A stretch of DNA of 64,000 nt, taken from Arthrobacter alpinus. Lineage in GTDB: Bacteria > Actinomycetota > Actinomycetes > Actinomycetales > Micrococcaceae. The translations under genes were made by a program, and so were the position numbers. The stretch covers positions 992,001 through 1,056,000 of the forward strand of contig NZ_FNTV01000001.1 in the NCBI RefSeq assembly GCF_900105965.1. Reading direction: 5' to 3'. Positions 8,301 through 20,299 of this stretch are shown piece after piece (the stretch's first letter is position 1; each line of letters begins with the position of its first letter). The notes beneath the pieces are model-generated. The model was given only the letters and a program-made list of their open reading frames with translations. It did not search any database and was not told where the DNA came from.

Positions 8301-9749
8301 ATGAGCGAGCCCACCAGCACCCCCAGCCCCACCGTCACCCCCCGCCTCACCGTGACCGTGGGACCGGTGGCCCACGGCGGCCATTGCGTTGCCCGGCATG
8401 ATGGCCGGGTCATCTTTGTCCGCCACGCCATTCCGGGTGAAACCGTTGAAATCGCGTTGACGGATCAAGGCGAGGAAGCAAAATTCTGGCGCGCGGATGT
8501 CACCCGCGTCGTGGAAGCCGCACCGGAACGTGTGGAGCACTTCTGGCCCGAAGCTGATGCATTGCGTGCAGGTGCCCGCAATGCTGCCCCCATCGGTGGT
8601 GCAGAATTCGGCCACGTTTCCCGCACCGGTCAGCTGGCCCTGAAAACTTCGGTGGTCCGTGAGCAGCTCGAACGCCTGGGCGGCCTCTCCGCTGAATTGG
8701 TCGATGCACTCTTTGCTGCCGGCGTTGAGGATGTTGATACCGCAGGTACGCCCGAGCAGCAGGCCGGGCTGGGCTGGCGCACCCGCGTAGGCTTCGCGGT
8801 TACACCGTCGGGCAGGTTGGGCATGCACGCCCACCGTTCACACGCCATCTTGCCGGTTCAGGAGATGCCGCTGGCGCTGCCGGCCATCAATGAGCTGCGC
8901 TTGTGGGAAATCGACTTCACCGGAATCGAACGTGTTGAGGTTGCCGCCCCCGCCAACGGCTCGGGCACCCTGGTGCTGCTGGCGCCGACGGCCGGACTGA
9001 GTGAAAAGGCTGCCGGAGCCGCCGTTAAGCGTGTGGCCCGTGCCTTGGCCGCCCTTGAACCTGCCCCCTCCGTGGCGCGCTGGAACCCTGAAAACAGTGC
9101 CATCGAGGTCATTAACGGCCGCGGCTGGGTCAGGGAAACAACCGACGATCACGAATTCCGTGTCACTGGTGACGGATTCTGGCAGATTCACCGCAAGGCC
9201 CCCAAGGTTCTCACCGACGCTGCCCTGGGTTACCTGCTCGAAGGCGGCTACCTTAACGACGGCGCCGATGTTGCCGATCTGTACGCCGGAGCCGGCCTGT
9301 TCACCGCACCGCTGGCAGACGCCGTTGGCAACGACGGCAGCGTGCTGTCCGTGGAAGGTTCCCCGGGAACCAGCCGGGACGCCAGGAAGAACCTGCACGC
9401 CAGCGAGCAGGTCGAAATCCTGCAGGGCCGTGTTGAGAAGATTCTGGGCACCCAGTCCCGCGCCTCGCACACGGAGGCAGGACAACGCCGCCGCTTTGAC
9501 GCAGTGGTTCTTGATCCGCCGCGTGCAGGTGCCGGAAAGGCTGTGGTGCGCGCCCTCGTGGCCACCTCGCCGTCGGCCATTGCCTACGTTTCATGCGATC
9601 CGGCAGCCTTTGCCCGGGATGTAAAGTACTTCACCAACGCCGGATGGAAGGTTGAAAAGCTGCGTGCCTTCGATCTGTACCCGCACACCCACCACGTAGA
9701 GACCGTGGCATTGTTGGTTCCGGCAGCGAAAGTCACCACCACGAACTAG
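8301..9749 (+). CDS. TrmA/RlmCD-type SAM-dependent RNA m5U methyltransferase
   Basis: 482 residues. N-terminal TRAM-like beta-barrel (LTVTVGPVAHGGHCVARHDGRVIFVRHAIPGE) that binds RNA, a central linker, and a C-terminal class I methyltransferase fold: DLYAGAGLFTAPLAD for SAM binding, VLDPPRAGAGK, and YVSCDPAAFARD containing the catalytic cysteine. Enzymes of this family methylate C5 of uridine in tRNA or rRNA. The FeS cysteine cluster of RumA is not evident. It lies 5 bases downstream of the permease, the conserved pair Rv2690c-Rv2689c. The exact RNA target cannot be read from sequence. Confidence 0.88.
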   Translation: MSEPTSTPSPTVTPRLTVTVGPVAHGGHCVARHDGRVIFVRHAIPGETVEIALTDQGEEAKFWRADVTRVVEAAPERVEHFWPEADALRAGARNAAPIGGAEFGHVSRTGQLALKTSVVREQLERLGGLSAELVDALFAAGVEDVDTAGTPEQQAGLGWRTRVGFAVTPSGRLGMHAHRSHAILPVQEMPLALPAINELRLWEIDFTGIERVEVAAPANGSGTLVLLAPTAGLSEKAAGAAVKRVARALAALEPAPSVARWNPENSAIEVINGRGWVRETTDDHEFRVTGDGFWQIHRKAPKVLTDAALGYLLEGGYLNDGADVADLYAGAGLFTAPLADAVGNDGSVLSVEGSPGTSRDARKNLHASEQVEILQGRVEKILGTQSRASHTEAGQRRRFDAVVLDPPRAGAGKAVVRALVATSPSAIAYVSCDPAAFARDVKYFTNAGWKVEKLRAFDLYPHTHHVETVALLVPAAKVTTTN

Positions 9750-9757
9750 GAACGCCC

Positions 9758-12313
9758 TTGAACCACAGCGAATCCAAGGTCAGCCCTGCCCGGCGCGACC
9801 TCACCCGCAGCAAGCCCAAGGTCACGCTTCTGGCGGAACGGCGCGATGAACATCGCCGTTCCGCCATGGCGGCGGCGCGCGGCAAGCTGGCGCCCGTGGA
9901 TCCCCTTGCCTTGGCGCGCGATGGGCTCACCACGGCCCAAGTTCATGAGCGGCACACGGCCGAGCTCAGCAACGCGGTGGCGCATGAAAGCAGCCGCAGC
10001 GTGTGGGCCATTGTTCGGGCCAACGTGTTCACGCTGTTCAACACGGTGCTGGGCAGCTGCCTGGTCTTGGTGCTGCTGGTGGGGGACCCCCGCGATGCCC
10101 TGTTTGGATTCATTGTGGTGGCCAATGCCGCCATTGGCGTGGTTCAGGAATACCGGGCAAAGCACACACTGGACAAGTTGGCCGTCCTCCATGCTCCCCG
10201 AGCCAGGGTGCGCCGCGGCGGCTCAGTGTTGGAACTCGCTGTGGCCGAGGTCCTCCAAGACGATCTCCTGCTGCTGCGGACCGGTGATCAAGTTCCCGCC
10301 GACGCTGTGGTGGTTGCCTCGGAGGGGCTGGAACTCGACGAATCACTGTTGACGGGGGAGTCGGATCCAGTGGCAAAGTCCGCCGGCGATTTAACCTTGT
10401 CGGGTTCGGCCGTGGTGGCCGGTCACGGTTCGGCACGCGTGCACCGGGTGGGCGCCGAGTCCTATGCCGCGGCGTTGACGGCCGAAGCCAGACGGTTCTC
10501 GCTGGTCAACTCGGAGATTCGCAACTCGATCAACCGAATCATCCTCTACATCGCATGGGCCCTGATTCCCATCATCGTGCTGGTTGTCAACGGCCAGATG
10601 AGCGCTCACGGCGGGTGGGCTGCCGCGATTGCCTCGGGGGATTGGCGTATCGCAGTAGTTAGTGCCGTGGCCAGCATTGTGGCCATGATTCCCGAAGGAC
10701 TGGTGTTGCTGACCAGCATCTCCTTCGGCATGGCCGCCGTAACATTGGCCCGAAGCCAAGTACTCGTGCAGGAACTGCCGGCGGTGGAAGGGCTGGCCCG
10801 CGTCGACATGGTCTGCCTGGACAAGACCGGAACGCTCACCGAGGGCCGGATGGAGCTGGCAGGCACCACCGTGTTTGAGGAGGTCCCGGGATGGCGGCAG
10901 GTTCTGGCCTGGCTGGGCTCCCACCCCAACGCCAATGCAACCGCGGCAGCCTTGACCGCCACCTACAGCGAAAGCGTTGAGCAGACCCCCGCGACTGTGC
11001 TGGACTTTAGCAGCGCCCGAAAATTCGGCGCGGTGACCTTTGGTGCCGCTCCTGTTGCCGGCGATTGGGTGCTGGGTGCCCCTGAGATGGTCCTGCAGCC
11101 CGATTCCCACACCGAACCCCTCACGGCGGCTTTTGAGGCCGCTGGGCGCGGGCTGCGGGCCGTCGTTTTGGCGCACCGGGAGCAGCGACCCGCCACTAAC
11201 GGAACTGGTGATCCCGTCTTTGACTTGGCGGGCCTGAAACCCGTGGCCCTGTTGGTCTTCAGGGAAAAGGTGCGCCCCGACGCCGCCGAGACTCTGGCCT
11301 ACTTCCGTGAACAAGGTGTAGCCCTGAAAATCATTTCCGGCGACAACCCCAGGACGGTTGCCGCCGTGGCCAGGGACGTCGGTTTTGAATTTGATGGCGA
11401 CGGATACGACGCGCGTGAATTGCCGGAGGATCTTGACGCCTTGGGCGATGTGCTGCAGCGCGAGAGTGTGTTGGGCAGGGTCACGCCCGAGCAGAAGAAA
11501 GCCATCGTGCTGGCCTTGCAAGGCGCAGGCCACGTCGTCGCCATGACGGGCGACGGCGTCAATGACGCTCTGGCTCTCAAACACGCCGACATCGGCATCG
11601 CCATGGGAAGCGGGGCGGCAGCCACCAAGGCCGTCTCGCGACTGGTGTTGCTCGATGGCCAGTTCTCACATCTGCCCGCAGTCGTGGCCGAGGGTCGTCG
11701 AGTCATCGCGAACGTGGAGCGTGTGGCCAACCTGTTCCTCACCAAAACCACCTACGCCATCATCATTTCGATCGTGATCGGCATCTTGATGTGGCGCTAC
11801 CCGTTCCTGCCGCGGCAACTCTCGATCGTCAGTTCCATGACCATTGGCATACCTGCCTTCTTCCTGGCCCTGTTGCCCAACGCGCGCCGCTATCAACCCG
11901 GTTTCTTACGGCGAACGCTCATGTTCGCCATCCCCTCCGGCACCATTGTGGCAGCATGCATTATGGCCGTGTATTCCTACGCCGTTGCCTTCCCCAACCC
12001 CCTGTTGGAGCAAGAGCTGGCCGTGCGGGAAGCCCAAACTGCCGTCACCATGACTGTGCTCCTTGTAGCGCTTTGGGTTCTTGGCGCCTTGGCCCGCCCC
12101 TTCGACAAATGGCGGGCCCTGCTGGTGGCCGCCATGGTGCTGGGCCTGGCCTTGGTCATGGCTGTCCCGTTCGCCAGAAACTTCTTTGCCCTGGACATAC
12201 CCCAGGGGTCCTTGTTAGCGGTTACTATTGCCGTGACTGCAACGGGATGTTTGGCGATCGAGTTGCTCTACCGTTTTCTGAAGAAGCGCGGGGCGGTCTC
12301 CGAGCGCGAGTAA
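9758..12313 (+). CDS. CtpE-like P-type cation-transporting ATPase
   Basis: 851 residues, TTG start with AGGA about 7 bases upstream. Motifs in order: actuator loop LLTGES, transmembrane MIPEGLVLLTS, phosphorylation site CLDKTGTLTEG (Asp near residue 355) and hinge MTGDGVNDALALKHADIGIAMGSG. The VQELPAVEGLARVD stretch before the DKTGT resembles M. tuberculosis CtpE, a calcium-uptake ATPase; calcium as substrate is therefore an inference. No N-terminal heavy-metal domain is present. About eight to ten membrane helices. Starts 8 bases after the methyltransferase gene. Confidence 0.88.
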   Translation: MNHSESKVSPARRDLTRSKPKVTLLAERRDEHRRSAMAAARGKLAPVDPLALARDGLTTAQVHERHTAELSNAVAHESSRSVWAIVRANVFTLFNTVLGSCLVLVLLVGDPRDALFGFIVVANAAIGVVQEYRAKHTLDKLAVLHAPRARVRRGGSVLELAVAEVLQDDLLLLRTGDQVPADAVVVASEGLELDESLLTGESDPVAKSAGDLTLSGSAVVAGHGSARVHRVGAESYAAALTAEARRFSLVNSEIRNSINRIILYIAWALIPIIVLVVNGQMSAHGGWAAAIASGDWRIAVVSAVASIVAMIPEGLVLLTSISFGMAAVTLARSQVLVQELPAVEGLARVDMVCLDKTGTLTEGRMELAGTTVFEEVPGWRQVLAWLGSHPNANATAAALTATYSESVEQTPATVLDFSSARKFGAVTFGAAPVAGDWVLGAPEMVLQPDSHTEPLTAAFEAAGRGLRAVVLAHREQRPATNGTGDPVFDLAGLKPVALLVFREKVRPDAAETLAYFREQGVALKIISGDNPRTVAAVARDVGFEFDGDGYDARELPEDLDALGDVLQRESVLGRVTPEQKKAIVLALQGAGHVVAMTGDGVNDALALKHADIGIAMGSGAAATKAVSRLVLLDGQFSHLPAVVAEGRRVIANVERVANLFLTKTTYAIIISIVIGILMWRYPFLPRQLSIVSSMTIGIPAFFLALLPNARRYQPGFLRRTLMFAIPSGTIVAACIMAVYSYAVAFPNPLLEQELAVREAQTAVTMTVLLVALWVLGALARPFDKWRALLVAAMVLGLALVMAVPFARNFFALDIPQGSLLAVTIAVTATGCLAIELLYRFLKKRGAVSERE

Positions 12314-12381
12314 GGCGTGCCTAACTGGCATCCTGCCCCGTGCGTGACCAAGATAAAAGCAGTGGCGAGAGGAGTCCATCA

Positions 12382-15210
<2,829 letters not shown>

Positions 15211-15274
15211 TCCCCACGTCCTCCCTGGATTGAGCCGCTAGCGCGACTTGATCCGGGGACCTCGGACGCGTGGG
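15211..15274 (+). repeat. Covarying stem-loop element, copy A (after acnA)
   Basis: It begins at the base after the acnA stop. Outer arms CCCACGTCC and GGACGCGTGGG, then TCCC with GGGGA, then GGATTGAG (15227-15234) pairs with CTTGATCC (15247-15254) around the loop CCGCTAGCGCG. The same architecture with compensatory changes recurs after the SugE gene (35988-36052) and after sseA (about 32921-32985, minus strand). It may be a REP-type repeat or a structured 3' UTR RNA. Confidence 0.7.
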
Positions 15275-15279
15275 CACTT

Positions 15280-15338
15280 GCAAGACGCATGCAGGGCGGT
15301 CTTCGGGAAACCGAATACCCGCCCTGCATGCGTCTTGC
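15280..15338 (+). terminator. Rho-independent-type terminator of acnA
   Basis: Perfect 20-base arms at 15280-15299 and 15319-15338 (GCAAGACGCATGCAGGGCGG and its complement) with a 19-base loop. The arm is unusually long and is not followed by a clear T-run, as is common in high-GC Actinobacteria. Confidence 0.75.
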
Positions 15339-15465
15339 CGCCGTTAAACGGTAGCGCCGGGGCGCGATTCGCGCCACTTATCGACCCGTGTTAGTCGCGT
15401 TCGGCAGTTGCAGCGGCGTGGACGCGATATTGTTAGACGTTGACTGTGGACCCAGGGAGGTACCA

Positions 15466-17457
15466 ATGGGACTTTTAGAAACCATCACGCATCCGCGCGA
15501 CCTGAGAAAACTCAGCGAAGGCCAAATGGAAGAGCTGGCCCAAGAGGTCCGCGATTTCCTCGTTACCAACGTTTCCCAGACGGGCGGCCACCTTGGCCCC
15601 AATCTTGGAGTGGTGGAACTGACCCTTGCCATTCACAGGGTTTTCCAATCACCCAAGGACAGCGTCATTTTTGATACGGGCCACCAGTCCTATGTTCACA
15701 AACTGGTCACGGGGCGCCAGGACTTCTCCACGCTGCGCCAGGAAGGCGGCCTCTCCGGCTACCCGGACCGTGGTGAATCCGAACACGACATTGTGGAAAG
15801 TTCACACGCGTCCTCCTCACTTTCCTGGGCAGACGGTATTGCCCGGGCCCGTCAGCTCAATGGTGAATCTGACCGCCATGTTGTTGCTGTCATTGGTGAC
15901 GGCGCCCTGACCGGTGGCATGACCTGGGAAGCCATCAACAATATTGCAGCGGACAAGAACCGCAAGCTTGTGATTGTGGTCAACGACAACGGCCGTTCCT
16001 ATGCACCCACCGTCGGTGGCGTGGCGGACTACCTCGCCTCCCTGCGCCCGGCACTGGATCAGGTACGGACCCACCGGCGCTACGAGGCGTCCATGTCCTG
16101 GGGCAAGAAGCGCCTGCAAGAAGGAAATACCGTGGGGCAGCTGGTCTACAAGAGCCTGCACGCCGCCAAGAAGGGCGTCAAGGACTGGTGGGCGCCCCAA
16201 GGACTCTTCGAAGATCTTGGCATCAAGTACATTGGCCCCGTTGACGGACACGACCAGAAGGCCATGGAATCGGCCCTTTCCGCCGCCAAGAACTATGGTG
16301 GACCGGTCATTGTCCACGCGTTCACGGAGAAGGGCCGCGGCTATGCCCCGGCCCGGGCGGATGTTAACGATCAGTTCCACGCAGTGGGAGTGATCGATCC
16401 AGAGACAGGTGCCTCGGTAGAAGAACCGAGCGGCAAATCCTGGACGGGTGTTTTTGGTGATGAAATTGCCAAGATCGCCCAAGAGCGTGAAGACATCGTG
16501 GGTATCACGGGAGCCATGCTGCTTCCCGTTGGTCTGGCCAAATTCGCCAAAGAGTTCCCGGATCGCGTGATCGATGTTGGCATTGCCGAACAGCATGCGC
16601 TCACCATGGCGGCCGGTATGGCCTTCGGCGGCCTGCATCCCGTCGTTGCCATCTACGCGACCTTCTTGAACCGTGCCTTTGATCAGCTCCTCATGGATGT
16701 GGCGTTGCACAAGGCAGGCGTGACCATTGTCCTTGACCGCGCCGGTGTCACCGGTCCGGACGGTCCAAGTCACCACGGCATGTGGGACATGTCCATGCTG
16801 CAGATCATTCCCGGCCTGCATCTGGCCGCACCCCGCGACGCCGTGCGCCTGCGTGAAGAATTGCGCGAGGCCGTTGCCATTTCCGACGCACCCAGCGTTG
16901 TTCGCTATTCAAAGGGCAAGGCCGGCCCCGAGATAGCGGCCCTGGAACGGCTGTACGACGGCGTTGACGTTCTAGCCCGCAATCACCACCACATGCCTGA
17001 CACGCCCAAGGATCCGCAGACGGACGTGTTGATCGTCAGCGTGGGCGCCATGAGTGAGTTGTCTCTTGAGGTGGCTCAGCGTATTGGTGATCAAGGGATT
17101 AGCTCCACCGTGGTCGATCCGCGTTGGGTCCTGCCCGTACCGCGTTCCATTGTGCAGCTGGCGTCGCAACACCGCATTGTCATTGTGGTGGAGGACGGCG
17201 TACGCGCCGGTGGCGTAGGTTCGCGCATCCGCCAGGAACTACGCGCTGCAGGCATCGACACAGCCTTGAATGAGGTGGGCCTCCCGGTGGAATTCCTGGC
17301 ACATGGAACGCGTGCCCAGGTGCTTGAGCGCGTCGGTCTGACGGCGCAGCGGGTGGCCCAGGACGTCGTCGAACAGGTCCTTGGCACCAAGGTTCCCTTC
17401 GCTCGTCCACTGCCGGGCCAGCCTGCTCCACGCACGGGACAGCTGCCGATCCTGTGA
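15466..17457 (+). CDS. dxs: 1-deoxy-D-xylulose-5-phosphate synthase
   Basis: 663 residues from the ATG at 15466, with AGGGAGG 6 bases upstream. Condenses pyruvate and glyceraldehyde 3-phosphate with thiamine diphosphate, the first step of the MEP isoprenoid pathway. Seen motifs: [43 protein letters not shown], thiamine/Mg site [13 protein letters not shown] with the following [23 protein letters not shown], and [15 protein letters not shown]. Length agrees with the family (about 620-660). The DUF402 gene overlaps its stop by 4 bases (GTGA), as in an operon. Confidence 0.96.
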   Translation: MGLLETITHPRDLRKLSEGQMEELAQEVRDFLVTNVSQTGGHLGPNLGVVELTLAIHRVFQSPKDSVIFDTGHQSYVHKLVTGRQDFSTLRQEGGLSGYPDRGESEHDIVESSHASSSLSWADGIARARQLNGESDRHVVAVIGDGALTGGMTWEAINNIAADKNRKLVIVVNDNGRSYAPTVGGVADYLASLRPALDQVRTHRRYEASMSWGKKRLQEGNTVGQLVYKSLHAAKKGVKDWWAPQGLFEDLGIKYIGPVDGHDQKAMESALSAAKNYGGPVIVHAFTEKGRGYAPARADVNDQFHAVGVIDPETGASVEEPSGKSWTGVFGDEIAKIAQEREDIVGITGAMLLPVGLAKFAKEFPDRVIDVGIAEQHALTMAAGMAFGGLHPVVAIYATFLNRAFDQLLMDVALHKAGVTIVLDRAGVTGPDGPSHHGMWDMSMLQIIPGLHLAAPRDAVRLREELREAVAISDAPSVVRYSKGKAGPEIAALERLYDGVDVLARNHHHMPDTPKDPQTDVLIVSVGAMSELSLEVAQRIGDQGISSTVVDPRWVLPVPRSIVQLASQHRIVIVVEDGVRAGGVGSRIRQELRAAGIDTALNEVGLPVEFLAHGTRAQVLERVGLTAQRVAQDVVEQVLGTKVPFARPLPGQPAPRTGQLPIL

Positions 17458-18041
17458 CGGCTACAAAGGAATCCGTTGTTCTGCGGCGTGAGTCGGAAGA
17501 TCCCCGTCCGGGTGACCTGGTGGTTGCCCGCAACCGCAAGTATGACGGAACCGCCCACTGGGTTGTTCCCGGGCGATACCTGGGAAGCGATGAGTTTGGC
17601 CACTGGATTTTTCAGGGCACCAATGAATTCATCTCGCGCCCCGGGGCTGCCCTGTACACGGAATCCGATGCCGTCCTGCTGATCCCGTTCACGGGTGATT
17701 GGGTGGCCACGTTCTACGATGAGTCCCATCCTGGCGGCGTGGAGTTGTACATTGACCTGGCCCTGGATCTCCAGTGGCGGCGCATTCGTCCCAACGTGGT
17801 CGAGTTCCACATGATCGACATGGACCTGGACGTAGTCCGGACTGCCTCGCGCGGGCTCTACGTTGACGACGAAGACGAATTTGCCCAGCACCGCGTTGAG
17901 CTGTCGTACCCCGACGAGCTGTGCACACGCATGGAATCCGCCTGCGCGGACCTCGTTGCGGAGGTAGGCGCCGCCAATGCCCCATTCGACGGCCGCGATG
18001 CGGCCTGGTTCACCCTAGGAAGGACATCGCCATCAGCATGA
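17454..18041 (+). CDS. DUF402 domain-containing protein
   Basis: 195 residues from a GTG at 17454 that overlaps the dxs stop. The central [19 protein letters not shown] and the [10 protein letters not shown]...MIDMDLDVV...[15 protein letters not shown] stretch match DUF402 (FomD-like) proteins, which hydrolyse nucleotide-type phosphate bonds in characterised members. The conserved acidic residues of the metal site (D in DLALD, D-x-D in IDMDLDV) are present. Substrate unknown. It is translationally coupled both to dxs upstream and to the next gene through ATGA at 18038-18041. Confidence 0.8.
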   Translation: MTATKESVVLRRESEDPRPGDLVVARNRKYDGTAHWVVPGRYLGSDEFGHWIFQGTNEFISRPGAALYTESDAVLLIPFTGDWVATFYDESHPGGVELYIDLALDLQWRRIRPNVVEFHMIDMDLDVVRTASRGLYVDDEDEFAQHRVELSYPDELCTRMESACADLVAEVGAANAPFDGRDAAWFTLGRTSPSA

Positions 18042-18700
18042 GCGACAACAACAGCAGCGAACAGAGCAACCAGACCATCTTGGCGGGGCTGGACCCCAAT
18101 ATTGTGCGCATGTACAAGAAGGACGACGCCGGAGCCCTGGTCTTCCGCGAAGCGTGGGTTGAGTCCTTCAGCGGCGAAGAGACGGACGGTGCCGACGCGC
18201 CGGAGACGTACTTTGTTGTCAACCATGGCACCGTGGGACACGTCAGCACGTCCAAGGAAGTTTCCGTGGAAACGCTCGAAGAGGCCGAAGGAATGTTGGC
18301 CGCCTTCACCGAACAGTGCATCACGGATGGCTATGCTGTGCTGGCCCGGGAAGAGCAGTCACTTGTGGTTGCCCAGTTCGCGCTGAAGAGTGACCGCGTC
18401 TCAGACCGGGACAAGCACCTCGCCAACCGGGTCAAGGAAACCTTGACGGCGCACCTTGCATGGCGCGGCAGCGGAGTGCTGGAGAAAATGGAATTCAACC
18501 CGGCCGGCCATGGCCTGGGCAAGCTCAATGTGTACATTGTGGCGCCCGACGCCGCCCGCGCCGTCGCCAACGTCAAGGTGTGCATCCGCGAGGAGAAGCT
18601 CGACTTCACCAAGCTCACGGTAGCCACGGGACCCATTGATGATCCCAGCGCGCTGCGCGCCAAGCACAGCCCCACCGGAGGCACGGCCTTCAGCTTGTAG
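18038..18700 (+). CDS. Hypothetical protein, third gene of dxs operon
   Basis: 220 residues from the ATG at 18038, which overlaps the DUF402 stop by 4 bases. I do not recognise a family. The first ~15 residues are polar (S/N/Q-rich); the remainder is a soluble alpha/beta sequence with no signal peptide or membrane helix. Phrases such as YFVVNHGTVGHVSTSKEV and KLNVYIVAPDAARAVANVKVCIREEKLDFTKL may mark a two-lobed fold. Operon position suggests a role linked to the DUF402 protein, but that is inference. Confidence 0.75.
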   Translation: MSDNNSSEQSNQTILAGLDPNIVRMYKKDDAGALVFREAWVESFSGEETDGADAPETYFVVNHGTVGHVSTSKEVSVETLEEAEGMLAAFTEQCITDGYAVLAREEQSLVVAQFALKSDRVSDRDKHLANRVKETLTAHLAWRGSGVLEKMEFNPAGHGLGKLNVYIVAPDAARAVANVKVCIREEKLDFTKLTVATGPIDDPSALRAKHSPTGGTAFSL

Positions 18701-18756
18701 TATCTTGGGGACGGCCTGTTGACAGGGACACTGAGCATTTTCGGTACAGTGGAACC

Positions 18757-19734
18757 ATGATTGAATACCGACAAGTAGGCCGTTCCGGACTGACCGTTTC
18801 CGCTGTGGGCCTCGGGTGTAACAACCTGGGCCGCAGCGGGACCGTGACGCAGACGCAGGAGGGGAGCAACGCCGTGGTGCATGCCGCACTTGATGCCGGC
18901 ATTACGCACTTTGACGTCGCAGACGTGTACGGCATGACGCCGGGGCTGAGTGAATCCATTCTTGGCAAGGCGCTGGGCGTGCACCGTGAAGACGTTGTGG
19001 TTGCCACCAAGTTCGGCATGGACACGCAGGGTGCCAACGGCGCCGACTGGGGCCGACGCGGCTCACGCAAGTACATTTTGCAATCGGTCGAGTCCTCGCT
19101 GCGCAGGCTCAACACAGATTATTTGGACCTGTATTACTATCACACCCCGGATGGGCACACCCCCATGGCGGAGACACTCTCGGCCCTGGATGACCTGGTC
19201 CGTTCAGGCAAGGTGCGCTACATTGGGCACTCAAATCTGTCCGGGTGGCAGATTGCCGATGCCGAATACACGGCCCGCGGCCAAGGATCCGAGCGCTTTG
19301 TGGCAAGCCAAAATCACTACAACCTGCTTGACCGCCGTGCGGAGCTGGAAGTAACTCCCGCCGCTGAGGCATACGGCTTGGGTGTCATGCCGTACTTCCC
19401 GCTAGCCAACGGACTGCTGACCGGTAAGTACAGTGGTGGCGTGGTGCCTGAAGGCAGCCGCCTGTCACACACCCGCCAGCACATGGTTGCGGACGCCGAT
19501 CAAGACCAGTTCACGGCGTTTGGTGCCTTCGCGGCTGCCCGCGGCCTGAGCGAGGTTCAGGTGGCCTTCTCGTGGTTGGCCGCCCAGCCATCGGTGGCCA
19601 GCGTGATCGCCGGAGCCACCAAGCCCGAACAAGTGCGTCAAAATGCACAAGCGGCCGGATGGAAGCCCACGGCAGAAGACCTGGCCGAGCTGGATTCGAT
19701 CTTCCCGAAGGTCCCGCGCGTCGCACTGTTCTAG
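18757..19734 (+). CDS. Aldo/keto reductase
   Basis: 325 residues, TIM-barrel NADPH-dependent oxidoreductase of the Kv-beta-like group. Catalytic tetrad visible: Asp and Tyr in HFDVADVYG, Lys in VVVATKFG, His in YYYHTPDGHTP. The cofactor-binding C-terminal part (ASVIAGATKPEQVRQNAQAA) is intact. The physiological substrate cannot be inferred. It stands alone on the plus strand after a 56-bp gap and overlaps the convergent Rieske gene by 4 bases at the stop codons, so no terminator separates them. Confidence 0.9.
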   Translation: MIEYRQVGRSGLTVSAVGLGCNNLGRSGTVTQTQEGSNAVVHAALDAGITHFDVADVYGMTPGLSESILGKALGVHREDVVVATKFGMDTQGANGADWGRRGSRKYILQSVESSLRRLNTDYLDLYYYHTPDGHTPMAETLSALDDLVRSGKVRYIGHSNLSGWQIADAEYTARGQGSERFVASQNHYNLLDRRAELEVTPAAEAYGLGVMPYFPLANGLLTGKYSGGVVPEGSRLSHTRQHMVADADQDQFTAFGAFAAARGLSEVQVAFSWLAAQPSVASVIAGATKPEQVRQNAQAAGWKPTAEDLAELDSIFPKVPRVALF

Positions 19735-20183
19735 AGGGAAACGGTAATCCATTCGCCGTCGATGGCGGCTGCGTAGCGGGGGAGGGCTTCCTTGGCGGGA
19801 CCCGACACTACGGTCCCGTCGCTGCCCTTGAAAACGGAGCCGTGGCAGGGGCATTTGAAGTCTTCGCCTTGCGGGGCCACCTTGCAGCCGGCATGCGTGC
19901 ACACATCGGTGTAGGCCAAAATGGTGGTTTCGTCGGCGCGGAACAGGACAACCTCGACGCCGTTGGCCGTACCCGCCGCCGTCGTACCAACGGGAAGTTC
20001 CGAGAGCTTGCCCACCTGATAGCGCGTGCCGCCCGTGGGAATCTCTGAGGGGACCTCGCCATTGCCGGAGGCCGCGTTTCCGGCCGGTGTACAGCCCGCG
20101 AGGGCCAGCGCGCAAGCAGCTCCCGTGGCAGCAGTGGTGGCGCGCAGGGCAGAACGGCGGGTCAAAGTTGGTTCAGGAGTCAT
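19731..20183 (-). CDS. Rieske [2Fe-2S] protein with Tat-type lipoprotein signal
   Basis: 150 residues. N-terminal twin-arginine signal (TRRSALRAT) followed by a hydrophobic stretch and a lipobox LAGC (Cys 31), so the mature protein should be a membrane-anchored lipoprotein exported folded. Rieske cluster ligands: C95-T-H97 and C111-P-C-H114, with Cys100 and Cys113 placed for the stabilising disulfide. It is shorter than cytochrome bc1 Rieske subunits and resembles the small ferredoxin-like Rieske proteins of Actinobacteria. Electron partner unknown. Confidence 0.88.
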   Translation of the reverse strand: MTPEPTLTRRSALRATTAATGAACALALAGCTPAGNAASGNGEVPSEIPTGGTRYQVGKLSELPVGTTAAGTANGVEVVLFRADETTILAYTDVCTHAGCKVAPQGEDFKCPCHGSVFKGSDGTVVSGPAKEALPRYAAAIDGEWITVSL

Positions 20184-20230
20184 GGTCCCATTGTTTCAGG
20201 TGTGGCCGTCCCCAGGCCAACCGGCCAATA

Positions 20231-20291
20231 CCCGAACGTCCAGTTGATGCTGATGTCACTGTGCAACATCAGCATCAACTGGACGTTCGGG
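20231..20291 (-). terminator. Long perfect hairpin, terminator of fadA-fadB operon
   Basis: Arms of 26 bases at 20231-20256 and 20266-20291 are perfectly complementary around a 9-base loop. It lies 8 bases beyond the fadB stop and upstream of the Rieske gene, so it most likely ends the fad transcript. No T-run is obvious. Confidence 0.75.
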
Positions 20292-20299
20292 TGGGCTGA

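Noticed and set aside
10391..11584. Long minus-strand open frame (397 codons) under the P-type ATPase gene
   Set aside because: It is a shadow of the codon bias of the plus-strand ATPase; the product is low-complexity G/H/Q-rich and has no family pattern.
15817..16821. Minus-strand open frame of 334 codons under dxs
   Set aside because: Antisense shadow of a strongly recognised gene with intact motifs.
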